Origin: Piezodorus guildinii
Lineage: Eukaryota > Arthropoda > Insecta > Hemiptera > Pentatomidae
NCBI GenBank assembly: GCA_023052935.1
Contig: CM041298.1
Location: forward strand, 17,591,371-17,655,370
Reading direction: 5' to 3'
DNA length: 64,000 nucleotides
The notes beneath the pieces were generated by a model. It ran no database searches, was not told the DNA's origin, and was given only the letters and a program-made list of their open reading frames with translations. This document shows, piece after piece, positions 42,992 through 53,849 of this stretch (positions within the stretch are counted from its first letter, which is position 1; each line of letters begins with the position of its first letter). The position numbers and the translations under genes are program-made.

Positions 42992-44408
42992 CCTACGTTT
43001 CGGGGTCCTTTCCCCATTATCAAGACTAAAACAATTTTTTTAGAGTTTAGTTAGTGAAAATACATTATTTGAATATTTGCCTTTGAAAATAATCTTTATT
43101 AATTTAATTTATATTGTCATTTAAAAAAATATAAAACAATAGCCAAAAACCATAATTAGAATATCTAATTAATAGAAATAAAAAAAAAAAAAAAAACAGG
43201 GCACAGGGATTACATAGGAATACTGGAAAGGTACAAAGTGTAAAATTAGAAAATAATGGAAAAGATTAGCCAATAAACATCTAAGTGGACGAATAGCAGT
43301 AAGCTATAAATGTAAAATAATTGTGTGTTAAAAAGTGTTTTTAAAAAAATCTGGTGCGGGCAACACACGACTTTCACTTACCTCCATTTTTAAAATAAAT
43401 AAAAGAATTTTCAAATACAGTTAGAGATAAAAATACGTGAAGCTATTAAAGAATTATTGAAATTAAATTTCTATAGAAACATGTGTTTTATTAAAAAATG
43501 TATCATATTATTATCTAAAACAATCACTTATTTTTATCGGCTTTTTATCACTCTCTATTAACTTTTAAAAGCTTATGTATAAGATAATATTTTTTCTAAA
43601 AACTTTAGCTTTCCAACGGTATATCATACATGTATATTACTGCTCTTATGTTCAAAAACGAAAAATTGCATTAAAAAAAATATTTTTTATGTTTTCTCCT
43701 TTAGTTGGGTATCGAATTCATTCAATTTATATATTTACCTGTTTTTTATCAGTGGTAACAAGATAATATAGTTATTTTTATAAAATCAACAAAATTAAAG
43801 GTACTTTAGAGAAAGAAAATTTAAAATATCGGCATTTAGGCCCTGTCACACCATTTTTATCCGAATGAAACCTAAATGATATTAAAGCCCATTAAATTTT
43901 ACAACGATATAGCGAGTTAAATTAAAATCGTTGGAACCGTTTTTGAGAAAATCGAAAAAGGTGCAAAATGCATGGTATAAAGTGCCTCTTCTGGTAACTA
44001 TTTCTTTAGTGACTCTTTCTCATTTTGATGAAAAAGGTTTTGTAACGTCTTGAGCGTATATTTGTCATAAATATGAAATTTCAGTTTCATAGGACTTACC
44101 GTTTTCGCCTGGGAGTTACCACACACACACAGATCTTTTTGCGGGACTTGGTTATTTGGACTTGGGGGACCCTAAAATGTGTATTTCCGTTGAAAACTAG
44201 AATTCGAAAATTTTCAATATCGCAATACTTTCCCTTACTATATATAGTAAGTGAAAGTAAAAAGGTAAATTATATTAAGAACTTTTAATTAATAATAACT
44301 AATTAATAAAGATAATTTTTAAAGATATTCAAATAATGTATTTTCACTAATTAAACTATAAAAAAATTGTTTTAGTCTTGATAATGGGGATAGTACCCCG
44401 AAACGTAG
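42992..44408. mobile_element. PLE-type inverted tails enclosing an R copy
   Basis: The left arm (42992-43111) on the minus strand and right arm (about 44278-44408) on the plus strand share about 120 bp. Each ends in GTCTTGATAATGGGG, a loop, then CCCCGAAACGTAG, a stem-loop plus GAAACG of the hammerhead-like type. Between them, 43160-43349 resembles the insert of the small element at 5359-5596, followed by a full R copy. Confidence 0.65.
43350..44262 (+). repeat. R repeat (plus), full length
   Basis: Head TCTGGTGCGGGCAACACACG, full body, (CA)5 at about 44119-44130, tail CTTACTATATATAGTAAGTG at about 44236. It has no coding capacity. Confidence 0.8.
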
Positions 44409-45399
44409 AAAAACTATGTAATAAATTGTGAAGAAAAATAAATGTCTAATAAAAGTAAGTTAAGGAGTGCATTTTTGAGTGTGAAATATTAAGTAAAACT
44501 TCCTAAAAAATTATAAAAGAAAATAAATTAAAATACAATTTAAAAAAATACGAATTTAGAGTCGGAGATGATTAATAGACTTCAGCACACCCGTAGCACG
44601 CCTTAACACCCTTATAATTATCAATTCAAGAGGAACGCGGAAGATAAAATTAAAAATCGCCTATAACTCAAGCGTTTAACATTCGTATTACGACAAGGAC
44701 CGTGGCAAGCAGGTGTAAGGGGATTATATTTAAATAGCTGCCACAGCGAGAGAGCCTATTAAACAGGGATATAAAATTTTTTACGACACTCCCCACCAAC
44801 ATTTTCCCGAGGGTTCTCGTGGAACGGAGAGAATAAAGGAATATTTTGTGGAGGCGGGTCAGAATCCTGTCGGGGGTCGTAATCTTTATTGCGGTTGCTA
44901 ATTGTGTCTCTCTCTCCTTTCTTATCTTCGTCTTCTTCTGGATCACGTAGCCTTGTTATTTTCTCCTCCATTCCCTCCCTTTTCGTTCTTATTATGAGAA
45001 ATTGCTTACCCCCTCTGTTCTTCTTTCAGTGTTATTGGTTAACTTTTTGTAATCAGGAAGAATGGAGCAATATCTCTCAGGAAAGTCTCGTCGGGAATTA
45101 TTACGAAAATTCTGATCGAATTTACCGAAGCAGTTGAAAAGAAAAATCTGGTGAGCGAAACTCATGACTTGTAAAAGTAACGGAGCGTGATGAAAAGACG
45201 ATAAAACTAACTGATTGACGCAGATAATCAATATCTTAAGTGACTGAAGAAAGTATTTGCACACTAAGTTTTTAAAAATAATAAACGTTATTTAAGCAAT
45301 AAAAAAACCTTTATTACCTCAAAAAGAAGAAGTATATTTATAACTTAATAATGCGTTAGGTATATAATAATAATATGACAGTAATAAATTATGGGAACA
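44409..45399. other. Gene-free stretch; R-like scrap at 45145-45235
   Basis: 44570-44960 is GC-richer and single-copy in this window, with no convincing frame. 45145-45235 joins an R-head-like ATCTGGTGAGCGAAACTCATG directly to R-body sequence (GATGAAAAGACGATAAAACT), a rearranged R fragment. Confidence 0.4.
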
Positions 45400-45575
45400 T
45401 GAATAATATTAAATGTAAAATGATAATAAGATGACAATTATAAAGTATGGAAATAAGGTGACAGTTATAAAGTATGGAAATAAACAAAATTAAGATGATA
45501 GTTATAAAGTATGGAAGTAAACATAATTGAGATGATAATATTGTAATGAGAATATATAAAGAGAGACTAAGTAAA
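45400..45575. repeat. Imperfect tandem repeat
   Basis: At least three blocks of GACAATTATAAAGTATGGAA or close variants at about 45434, 45460 and 45500, interleaved with TAAACAAAATTAAGATGA. Confidence 0.6.
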
Positions 45576-45999
45576 TGAAAAAAATGATAAAGGAAAAATA
45601 TGTGAACAATTAAAATTTTAAATATTAACAATTTTGAGTTGATATATGACGGTATTAAAAACATAGTTAAGAGTATAGGTATAATAATAAAAACGAATAT
45701 AGTCATTACAAAAGAGAAACAGTATGAATAAAAAAAAATTTAAATTTTAAAATAATGCAATATTAAACTAATAATTATATGTCAGGATATGTAACGGAGA
45801 AAGATATGAGTATGGAAAGGGGGAGAAAGAAATGGGCGATGAAAAAAGATCCTCATCAATAAGAAAAAAATACATACTTGACTCGACGTGAAGGCGTTGC
45901 CTAAAGGAGTGATGTTTCCCAGTTTAAAAAACGCTCATTGCGTGGAACGGAAAATATGAGAACTAGAATGTCCGTTAGGAAAATTCCAAGAAGCTAAGT

Positions 46000-46965
46000 T
46001 ATGTTTACTGATTCGATTGTTAAAAAATAGCCAAAAGTTATTACTTGAGAGTACTTGAGTTATTACTTATGAGTATTTGATAAAATTGTAAGAAATAGTG
46101 ACGAGTTAAAGATTAAAAGATTTTAAGTAATAACGGATGACGAAGATAAATGATGATTAGGTAATAAAGAATGACGATAAGGAGCTGTCGAAGGAAATGA
46201 TAAATAAACAGTAATCTAGTAGGTAAACAAATAAATAAATAAAAGGGGAGTATAAAAATTAAATAAATATATAAATAAAAATTGATAATAAATAAATAAA
46301 AATAAAATTATGAAGAGATGATCAGATGGTTGTTTAAAAAATGAGCTAGGGATGCTTTATTAAATTTAATATTTGAGAATAAGCTAGTGACAAGTTATGT
46401 TTGTCAGTCTTTTGATTAACAGGAAGGGGTTCTAGTTGTATGTAAATGCATTCTGTAATGAGTCGCTTGTCATGGTTGGGAACAGTGGCAAGAATGGATG
46501 TTTTATCAAAATCAAAGGAATGGTTAAGGGTTAAGGAATGTTCTGAAAGTTTTGAAGAGGTAGAATTTTTTGAGGAAATTGCATATTTGTGTCGGGTGAT
46601 ACGATCTTTGAGAAGGTTTTTGGTTTCACCAATATAGGCAGAGTTGCAATTAGGAGTTCCGCAAGGGACTCAATAAACAATTTTTGAACGGTGGTCTGTT
46701 GGTATACTGTCTTTAAGTCGGCTGTAAATATTGGAGAGTTTGTAGTGGGATTTGAAAGCAAGTCTGAGGTTTGGATAGAAGGATTTTAATGATTTTTTAA
46801 TTTTTTCTGAAAGAGAGAGAATGTAAGGTACGGATCTATATAAGGGAGTTGATGATGATGGTGGAGTAGAAAGAGAGGTTAATTGAGGTTGAGACTGATT
46901 CCTGTAGTTATTTATAAGTTTGTTTATGATCACGGTAGGGAAGTTATTGGCCAGGTTATATTATT
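46000..46965 (-). mobile_element. Penelope-like element fragment
   Basis: On the minus strand: the C-terminal coding region (46965-46346) then an AT-rich 3' UTR extending to at least 46000. No hammerhead-like tail is recognised with confidence at its end. Confidence 0.7.
46346..46965 (-). pseudogene. Penelope-like reverse transcriptase end with GIY-YIG endonuclease
   Basis: Begins NLANNFPTVIINKLINNYRN, a linker rich in Ser/Pro, then LYRSVPYILSLSEKIKKSLK and NIYSRLKDSIPTDHRSKIVY. An in-frame TGA follows, then VPCGTPNCNSAYIGETKNLL and KDRITRHKYAISS: the GIY-YIG nuclease with its YIG triplet and the R...H helix. It continues to DFDKTSILATVPNHDKRLIT and ends at TAG 46346-46348. GIY-YIG is the nicking endonuclease of Penelope-like elements, which use the cut to prime reverse transcription. 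The reverse transcriptase fingers and palm are absent. One stop makes it a pseudogene. Confidence 0.82.
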
Positions 46966-47005
46966 TATATTATATATTATCTATTATATATACATATATT
47001 ATTTA

Positions 47006-47379
47006 CTGGGTTGTGTCACATGAAATGTCCGTTTTCAAGGTAAAGGTTATTTATTAAAAATACGATATAAAAATAAGATAATTTTATTCGGAGTATTTAC
47101 CTTATTTTTCTACACATTTTCCCCAACGTGACAACTACTTTTTTATCCCCGAACTGAAAAACTCTGGGCTTTGAAGTGAAACAAAATCTGTTCATATTTG
47201 GAGGTATACTAAAAAGTGGGTAATTGATTGGGAAGCTAATGTTTTTAATACGAAGGTAGAGGATTAGTAACTGTTTACTTTAAATATGTAAACAATCGGA
47301 AGAAAACAACAGAGACCTGCAAAATCCTTTATGTATTTCAGAAACTATAAAAACGGACATTTCATGTGAAACAACCCAA
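47006..47379 (-). mobile_element. Mariner-derived MITE (374 bp)
   Basis: Both mariner ends of the 196-1118 family are kept (left CTGGGTTGTGTCACATG, right CATGTGAAACAACCCAA) with TA at 47004-47005 and 47380-47381. Only the last ~40 transposase codons and both UTRs remain; the joint falls after AAACAAAATCTG at about 47190. It is a fourth, more strongly deleted copy. Confidence 0.88.
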
Positions 47380-47725
47380 TAGCTAGGACACCTGCACTAA
47401 CTCCTAGATTTTTTATCACATCAATTTTGTTTTTCTTTTCATCCTCTCATTTACATTTAATTGGACGCTCTTTGCGCTGGTTATTTGCAGTTGTATAACT
47501 TTTATTTCTTGAAACAAATCCGCTATTTTGCGGATAGTGGCAAGTAGTTCACCTATTATTTGCATAAGGATCGTTCAAATTAAAATGAAGTTAATGGATT
47601 GAAATATTTTATAATACAGATAGAAAAGAACAGGATTATACTTAAGGATATAATCAAGGGCAAGTAAACAAACATAGTGTTCAAATACTTTTTTCCTTGT
47701 GTTAATAATATTTTTAAATACATTT

Positions 47726-47837
47726 AATTAATATATGATGTTATTGTTAGAGATATAAAGAAGAGTATTGTTCATGTTTGTCATTGTTCTATGTACTCTT
47801 CTTTATATCTTTATAACAATAACATCATATATTAATT
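47726..47837. repeat. Long hairpin (42-44 bp arms, 26-nt loop)
   Basis: AATTAATATATGATGTTATT... (47726-47767) pairs with 47794-47837 with few mismatches. A hammerhead-like TTCTCGAAACGTCGC follows at about 47906, so this may be the terminal foldback of a PLE variant. Confidence 0.75.
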
Positions 47838-47973
47838 ATTGTATAATAATATTAATGTTCTGTTTTTGTTTTGTTTTTAAGGCATGATTATGAGAACAAT
47901 AAATTCTCGAAACGTCGCATAGATAAAATTGTTTATTCATTGACTGAAACCTAAGAACAACACATACTTATAT

Positions 47974-48003
<30 letters not shown>

Positions 48004-48004
<1 letters not shown>

Positions 48005-48135
48005 TTGAAATTTATTTATTGGAATTTACAACTGTATAATGGAATACAACAAGTAAATTTGAGTGAAAATATAAAAAGTCATGAACCACATGTAGAGAAG
48101 CTTCCCAATGGAAGCACTCTATCTATATTATTGAT
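48004..48135 (-). mobile_element. Jockey-like LINE 3' UTR
   Basis: TTTATTTATTGGAATTTACA and GCTTCCCAATGGAAGCACTC match the 3' UTR of the jockey family on the minus strand. An (AT)n run precedes it. Confidence 0.65.
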
Positions 48136-48219
48136 TGATATATAACATTTTTAACAAGTGTTAATTGTACTTTTTATAAATGAACCTTAAACTGGTAATA
48201 TAATAAATTATTTAATAAA

Positions 48220-48605
48220 ACACATGTTTTTATTGAAATTCAATTCAATTAATTTCTCACCTATTTTACTTTCACTTACCTATATATTTCATCTTTAACT
48301 ATTTATTTATGTATTTCAAAATTCTTAAATATATTTTAACAAAGCAGATAAGTATTGTTCTAGTTGCCGATTTTGTTGAAAAAGTTGATGTAACAATCAG
48401 GCGTAAACGCTTCAGAAATATAAAATTTCAGTTTTTCACAACTTGTGGTTTTCCAGCTAGACTTACCACACACACAGACCTTTTCGCGGGTTTTGTTCAT
48501 TTGGACTCCAAGGGCCCTAGAACGTGTATTTCCGGTGTAAACTATGATCAGAAAATTTTCACGATCCCAATACTTTTCCTTAATGTATTTAATAATTGGG
48601 CAAGA
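48220..48605 (+). repeat. R fragments in opposite orientations
   Basis: 48205-48260 is minus-strand R. 48380-48600 is the plus-strand 3' third with (CA)5 at 48467-48476 and AATACTTTTCCTTAATGTAT at the end. Confidence 0.6.
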
Positions 48606-48624
48606 GAAAGTAGTAAATTTTCAA

Positions 48625-49308
48625 AGCGAAAAACTTAATTATAAAGACTTACCAACCAGTATTATGAAGAATGGATAATAATTATATGGTGCTTACCTGA
48701 AAAAGAAAAAAATCGATGAGTGAATTTATTAAAATAGGAGATTCGAAATTAGCATACAAAATATCAGATATAATGATATTATGGGCATATAACATTAACC
48801 AAATCCATTTCATGAAACTGCCATATTATGACAGATTATTGGTAATAATCTGAAGAAGTGGAACAACTGCAGTGTTAGAAAAGAGGTAGTTGGTTAAGCG
48901 GAATGGTATAACCACAGCGCCTCACGAGTCGATAAAACATCCAGAAAAATTTAAAATCTTAATAATGTCATATTACACTCAGGGTGTCTAGCAAATTAGC
49001 TCACAGAGATCTCCTGACTATTCCCTGACACTTCCATAATGTAAGAAGTCTTTCACCTGGCCGAATCGCGGTGAAAATTGACAAATCTAAACAATTATAA
49101 TATTAATTATATGGTCTACTGGAATAAAAAAATGACTAATTACTTTACGATAATATTCAACTTTATCTAGCCAATACTAGTTGGAATTGTAGTTGTTTAA
49201 GATGACTTACCAATGAATTATGATGAACTTGGATACTGCTATTTGTAATAATCAATATTTACAAACCTGACTGAAAATATATTTTAAAACTCGCTTTATG
49301 ATATTAGC
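48625..49308. repeat. Q repeat, left part
   Basis: An unclassified repeat: 48640-48975 matches 14110-14420, and 48985-49260 (GGGTGTCTAGCAAATTAGCTC, CTTGGATACTGCT) matches 62848-63115. The RTE insertion at 49309 splits it; it resumes at 50684. Confidence 0.7.
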
Positions 49309-50603
49309 CCGAAGAATGGAAAGAATCAATACTTATTCCGATTCACAAAAAAGGACCGAGGACGGATTGTAACAACTATCGTGGGATCTCTCTTCTCCCA
49401 GTATGCTATAAAATATTCTCGTCAATTCTAACTAGTCGAATCACGGAATACGCTGAGGAAATTATCGGAGATTACCAATGTGGTTTTAGGCGGAATCGCT
49501 CGACTATTGACCAAATATTTTCCTTACGTCAAATATTAGAGAAAAAATTGGAATACAACGGTGTAGTCCATCAACTTTATATCGATTTTAAAAAGGCTTA
49601 TGATTCAATAGACCGTAAGAAGCTATATAACAGCATGATTGAACAGGGAATACCTAGAAAGTTAGTAAACCTAGTAGGGATGTGTTTGTCGGAAACATTC
49701 CATAAAGTTAGAATCGGTCATAATTACTCCGAGAGATTTGAGGTGCGATCGGGTTTGAAACAGGGTGACTCCCTTTCACCTGTGTCATTTAATATAGCTT
49801 TAGAATATGTCATAGAAAAGGTGATGTGTAACGAGAAAGGCTTAAATATGGGTGACAAGATTCCGGTTTTGGGATATGCCGATGATCTGGTACTACTAGG
49901 TGAAGACACGGGAACCATACAACTAAATACAAGTGTGTTAATAAAAACCGGTAAACAAATAGGACTCGAATTAAATACCGATAAGACGAAGTATATGATT
50001 AGTAGCAGAAACGGAATCGATCTTAGTGATATTGATGTATCAGGTCATGCTTTTGAACACGTAGAGAAATTCAAGTATTTAGGTTCAATTATAACTATAA
50101 AAAATGAAATCCAGGAAAAAATAAAGTCCCGGTTAAAGGTGGGAAATGCGTGTTATTATTCGGTTGCTAAATTACTTAGCTCGCGGCTTCTGTCTAAAAA
50201 CTTAAAGGTTAGAATTTATAAAACAATTATTCTTCCAACGGTTCTTGACAGATGCGAAACGTGGCCGCTCACTTTGAAGGATGAACAACGGCTTAAGGTT
50301 TTCGAGAATAAGGTACTGCGTAAAATATTTGGTCCGAAGAGAGATGAGGCCACTGGGGAGTTTAGAAGGTTGCACAACGCGGAATTGCGGAGTTTGTACC
50401 CTGTGAATATAATTAAGTTGATAGCATCGCGGAGACTGAAATGGGCGCGCAAAGTTGTTGGGCTTAGTGAGGAACGGATTCCGAGAAAGTTGGTATTCGC
50501 TGAACCGACTGGTAGGCGTCCGAAAGGTAGGCCAAAGCGTCGATGGGAGGATTGCATTAAGGCTGATCATGGGGACTTGGGCTTGACCGGTGAACATTGG
50601 TAG
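49308..50603 (+). pseudogene. RTE-like reverse transcriptase (partial)
   Basis: An open frame of 431 codons starting at the truncation point, not at a Met. Reading order: PEEWKESILIPIHKKGPRTD, NNYRGISLLPVCYKIFSSIL, QCGFRRNRSTIDQIFSLRQI, IDFKKAYDSIDRKKL (first catalytic Asp), LKQGDSLSPVSFNIALEYVI and the YADD box in GYADDLVLLGED. The connector follows: KYMISSRNG, CETWPLTLKDEQRLKVFENK and PTGRRPKGRPKRRWEDC. The endonuclease and reverse transcriptase N-terminus are lost. The TAG at 50601-50603 arises from a 14-base deletion relative to ACATTGGACGAGTCTGTGTAG in sister copies, so the natural C-terminus is shortened. Confidence 0.85.
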
Positions 50604-50669
50604 GCGGAATTTGGTGGTATCGGCATCGAACCTTCGGGTTCGCTAAGCCTATTATTATTATTATTATTA
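49309..50669 (+). mobile_element. RTE-like LINE, 5'-truncated, perfect TSD
   Basis: A 1.36-kb insertion flanked by the 14-bp duplication TTTATGATATTAGC (49295-49308 and 50670-50683). It ends CTTCGGGTTCGCTAAGCC and (ATT)n. This is the longest RTE copy in the window and the reference for the fragments at 7874, 34389, 35482 and 36065. Confidence 0.92.
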
Positions 50670-50683
50670 TTTATGATATTAGC

Positions 50684-51041
50684 AACAACACAACAAGTAG
50701 GCATATTGGAACTTTTGTCTGAGGGAAGAAGAAACAATGTTATCTAGGGACCATTTTCATATGTTTTTAAAATTTAAAAATGATTTGGATGTTCTTTAGA
50801 TGAAATGGGAAAAAATGAACCATTAGAATACAAATATGTCAACATATTTACTCATTAATCCTTTGCATTCAACACCGTTTCGAACGTCACCTACCAGTAA
50901 CTCAACGCTACTTTTCGCGAAATCGTACACACTTTTTATAATTTTCTACAATTACCATATTCTAAAGCAATCCCTAAGATGAATAATAGATTAATGTTAG
51001 CATGTTTAATTTTCAACGGAATCTGAATGTTCCATTAATTC
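50684..51041. other. Q repeat right part, then gene-free sequence
   Basis: 50684-50745 (GGAACTTTTGTCTGAGGGAA, ATGTTATCTAGGGACC) continues the Q repeat interrupted by RTE and matches 63115-63160. The rest is unassigned. Confidence 0.5.
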
Positions 51042-51043
51042 TA

Positions 51044-52283
51044 TTGGGTTGTCCGAAAAGTTCGAAAATAAATTTGGACAAAATTTAAAATTGATGAACA
51101 GCTTAAAATTTATTTATTTAATCTACAAAATAGTCACCACCGTTAGCGATTACCCTTTCCCAACTGCTTGGAAGGTCCATTATCTCTTTTTTCCAAAAAT
51201 CACTATCCTCACTCCTGAAGAACAATAAAAGGTCCGTTTTGACGTCATGTTCTGAACAGTGGGATTTCTCTTGTAGAAAATTTTCGAGGGAACAGAAAAG
51301 ATGTAAATCCGAAGGAGCAACGTCAGGAGAGTACGGCGGGTGACGTAAAACCTCCAATCTGAAGTTTAATAACTTTTGCCGAGTCCTTAAAAACACATGG
51401 GGCGTAGCGTTGTCTTGGTGAAATAGCACTCCTTTCCAATTTGCCAACTCTGGCCATTGCTGCCTTCAATCGATCTAACTGGGCGCATTAAAAGTCCGTA
51501 TTTATAGTTTGGTTCTGTGGAAGGAGCTCAAAATGTATGGGTCCCTTCAAATCCACCCAAATACTGAGCATCACCTTTCATGGATGCAAGCAGTCCTTTG
51601 GTCTTGCGAGCGGCATCGTTCCAGGCAACCCCCAAGATTTTTTTCGGCTGGTGTTGATGTAGAGTAACAACTCGTTTCAAAAATGAATCCTCTACATTTT
51701 TTCTCAGCAACAAATCACAACAATCATCCTTCCAATAAGCTTTCTTTCACTGAGCTCATGGGGAACCCAAACGTTTTAACGACAGATGTACACGGTCTTT
51801 AGCTGATCAAAAACGGTCGATTTTCAGGCTCTTAACTCTGCAGCTATCTCACGGACAATAATTCGTGGATTGTTCGCGATTACCGTCATAGTATCCTCGA
51901 TGTCAAGAATAGAACTACGGCCAGCCGTTGGTCTTCCAAATTGAAATCTCTTGATATAAACCGCGAAAACCACTTTCGAACCAAGCTATCAGCAACTGAA
52001 TCGCTGCCATACACGGCACTAACCTTTCTTGTAGTTTGTGCTGCGTTTTTCCCTTTTTTAAAAAAGAACAGCATAATATGCCGAAAATAAACTAAATCGT
52101 CACTCATGTTAGTTTGCAATAAGCTTCACTACTGAGCCTTAATAACGACGAATTCAGTGTGTAAACAATTCCATGAGGATTAAAGGCATACAAATAAACA
52201 TTAGTTTTGTGATTCTTATTTAGTAAAAACAATAAAAGGTAAATTTTATTTGAAAATCTCTACGAAATTTTCAGACAATCCAA
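51044..52283 (-). mobile_element. Near full-length mariner element of a second family
   Basis: 1240 bp, with inverted repeats TTGGGTTGTCCGAAAAGTTC and ...TTTTCAGACAATCCAA, and TA at 51042-51043 and 52284-52285. The ends and protein differ from the deleted family at 196-1118. It does not share that family's core deletion. Confidence 0.92.
51118..52119 (-). pseudogene. Mariner transposase, frameshifted
   Basis: N-terminus at about 52107 reads MSDDLVYFRHIMLFFFKKGK, then TTRKVSAVYGSDSVADSLVR and KWFSRFISRDFNLEDQ (helix-turn-helix). The centre is in another frame (51713-51528). KRVVT is followed at once by LYINTSRKKSW in the shifted frame, without the GDEKW-type box, so the first catalytic Asp appears deleted. 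The C-terminus (51447-51118) is open: WKGVLFHQDNATPHVFLRTR with the second Asp, HPPYSPDVAPSDLHLF with the third, ending NGGDYFVD. Typical length is ~345 residues and the parts add up to about that. At least three frame breaks make it inactive. Confidence 0.88.
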
Positions 52284-53185
52284 TATATATTGCTCAAATG
52301 ATTAGAGAAGACGCACTTCATATTTATTTTTACTGGATCTTTCAATTTATAGTTATTTGAATGCTCTATCAAGTGGTTTATTTTTCCCAACTGTGACGCG
52401 TTTGGTAAAAAAATTTTTTTTTTTTTATTGATATTTACAACTGTATTAAATAAAAATACATCTAGTAAATGTGATGGTAATATACGAAACTGTCATGAAA
52501 AACATGTAGAGACACTGCCCAGTGGCAGCACTCTAAAAATATTTTAAACTAGAAGGTCCCGGGGCCATTTCCTTTTCAGGCGCCTCGGAGGATTATCCGG
52601 AATTGAAGAGAAAGAAAGGATTGAAACTAGTGTATTAGAGTGAGAATGGAGTTTGTCATAAAAGGATTGATACCTGGTCCGGGCCAAATCAGTAACATAG
52701 GGAACATTAAGGTCTTTATGGATAAGTTTATTCGTGTTAAAGTAAGGAGCGTTGAGGATTTTACGAAGGATTTTGGATTGTAAGGATTGGATGCGGGAAG
52801 AATTTGATGGTTTAGTAGAGCCCCAAAGCCCTACTCCGTAAGTCCAGATTGGTCTTATAATAGTCATGTAGATGAGCGTTTTGTAGTTCAGAGGAAGGTT
52901 TAACCGTTTGTCTAGTAAGTGTTGAAGCAGCCTAAAGCGGCGAGCAGTTTCTTGTCGTTTTAGTCGTGTATGTGGATTCCAAGTTAGGCGTTTGTCAAGA
53001 TGAACTCCTAAGTATCGGATCTATTCAACAATAGCTAGTTGAGTGTTATTAAAGGATACTGTAGGGCAGGAAGTCAAAGGTTTACGGCGAAGGGTAAAGG
53101 TTATTTGATGGGATTTGTTGGAATTTATTTTTATTCTCCAGTTCTGACACCATACTTCTAGGTCTTTGATGTGGGCTTGAATTGT
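52284..53185 (-). mobile_element. Jockey-like LINE 3' end with conserved flank
   Basis: The minus frame 52867-52544 encodes TIIRPIWTYGVGLWGSTKPS, KILRKILNAPYFNTNKLIHK and ends RRLKRKWPRDLLV. Upstream sequence (52868-53185) encodes the ETARR...WNPHTRLKRQ region in broken frames. The poly(A) end is at 52415-52428. The next ~110 bp (52310-52414) beyond the tail are also present, in the same relation, at 58745-58850. Confidence 0.85.
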
Positions 53186-53439
53186 AAAAATTATTCCTTC
53201 TGATTATTTAGCACTAATATTTAGCTAAATTATATTCTTCTTTGATGAGGCTAAGTATTCGTTACTTTCTTGGTTAAGATATACAAAACAGTGTTAGAGT
53301 AGAATTAAGTACAACTTAATTATCGAGCCATTTAGTACGAAGCTTGAATAAGATACGACCCCTAATAGACTAAGGGGAAGGTAATCTTGGCTATACACAG
53401 CCTTTAATTTATACTAAAACCTCTAACGAGCCTTTAAAT
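53186..53439. other. Gene-free stretch
   Basis: No recognisable feature. Confidence 0.35.
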
Positions 53440-53640
53440 GCCGGCTGAATTAAGTGCTGGGTCTACCGAAGCTGCGGTCGCGTATCCAGTGCATCTGTTA
53501 CCTCCTGGACAGCTGGATAAGTCGAGCTTAATCGAGGTAGGAGATAATTCGGTCGGCGGTCAAGAAGAAAAGCAATGAAATACTCATGGCTATTTATTGC
53601 TTTCCAACGCTGCGACCCAAATTGATGACCTAAGATTGGG
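53440..53640 (-). mobile_element. Decayed PLE tail
   Basis: The series TCGGTCGGCGGTCAAG, AATACTCATGG, TTATTGCTTTCCAACGCTGC and GACCCAAATTGATGACC parallels the left arm of the foldback at 3967 (GGTGGCGGTCATT, TTATTGTTTGCCAACGTTTC, GACCCCCATTGTGGGTC). The core GAAACG has mutated to GCAGCG. Confidence 0.55.
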
Positions 53641-53740
53641 GCACTTTAAGCTACTGTTCTTCATTTTATATTTTCTTCCTCTAAAGAACGATTAATTTTG
53701 TAGGGCCGAACAAATATACCATATCATCTTGTTGGCTAAT

Positions 53741-53812
<72 letters not shown>

Positions 53813-53849
53813 CCGAACATGAGAATATCAATATATAAAATAGAATAGA

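Noticed and set aside
44668..45264. Overlapping frames on both strands in a GC-richer block
   Set aside because: None shows a motif, splice-like structure or start context. They shadow each other and no family is recognisable.
47004..47381. An independent MITE family
   Set aside because: Its ends and remaining coding bases are those of the deleted mariner family, so it is a derivative and not a new family.
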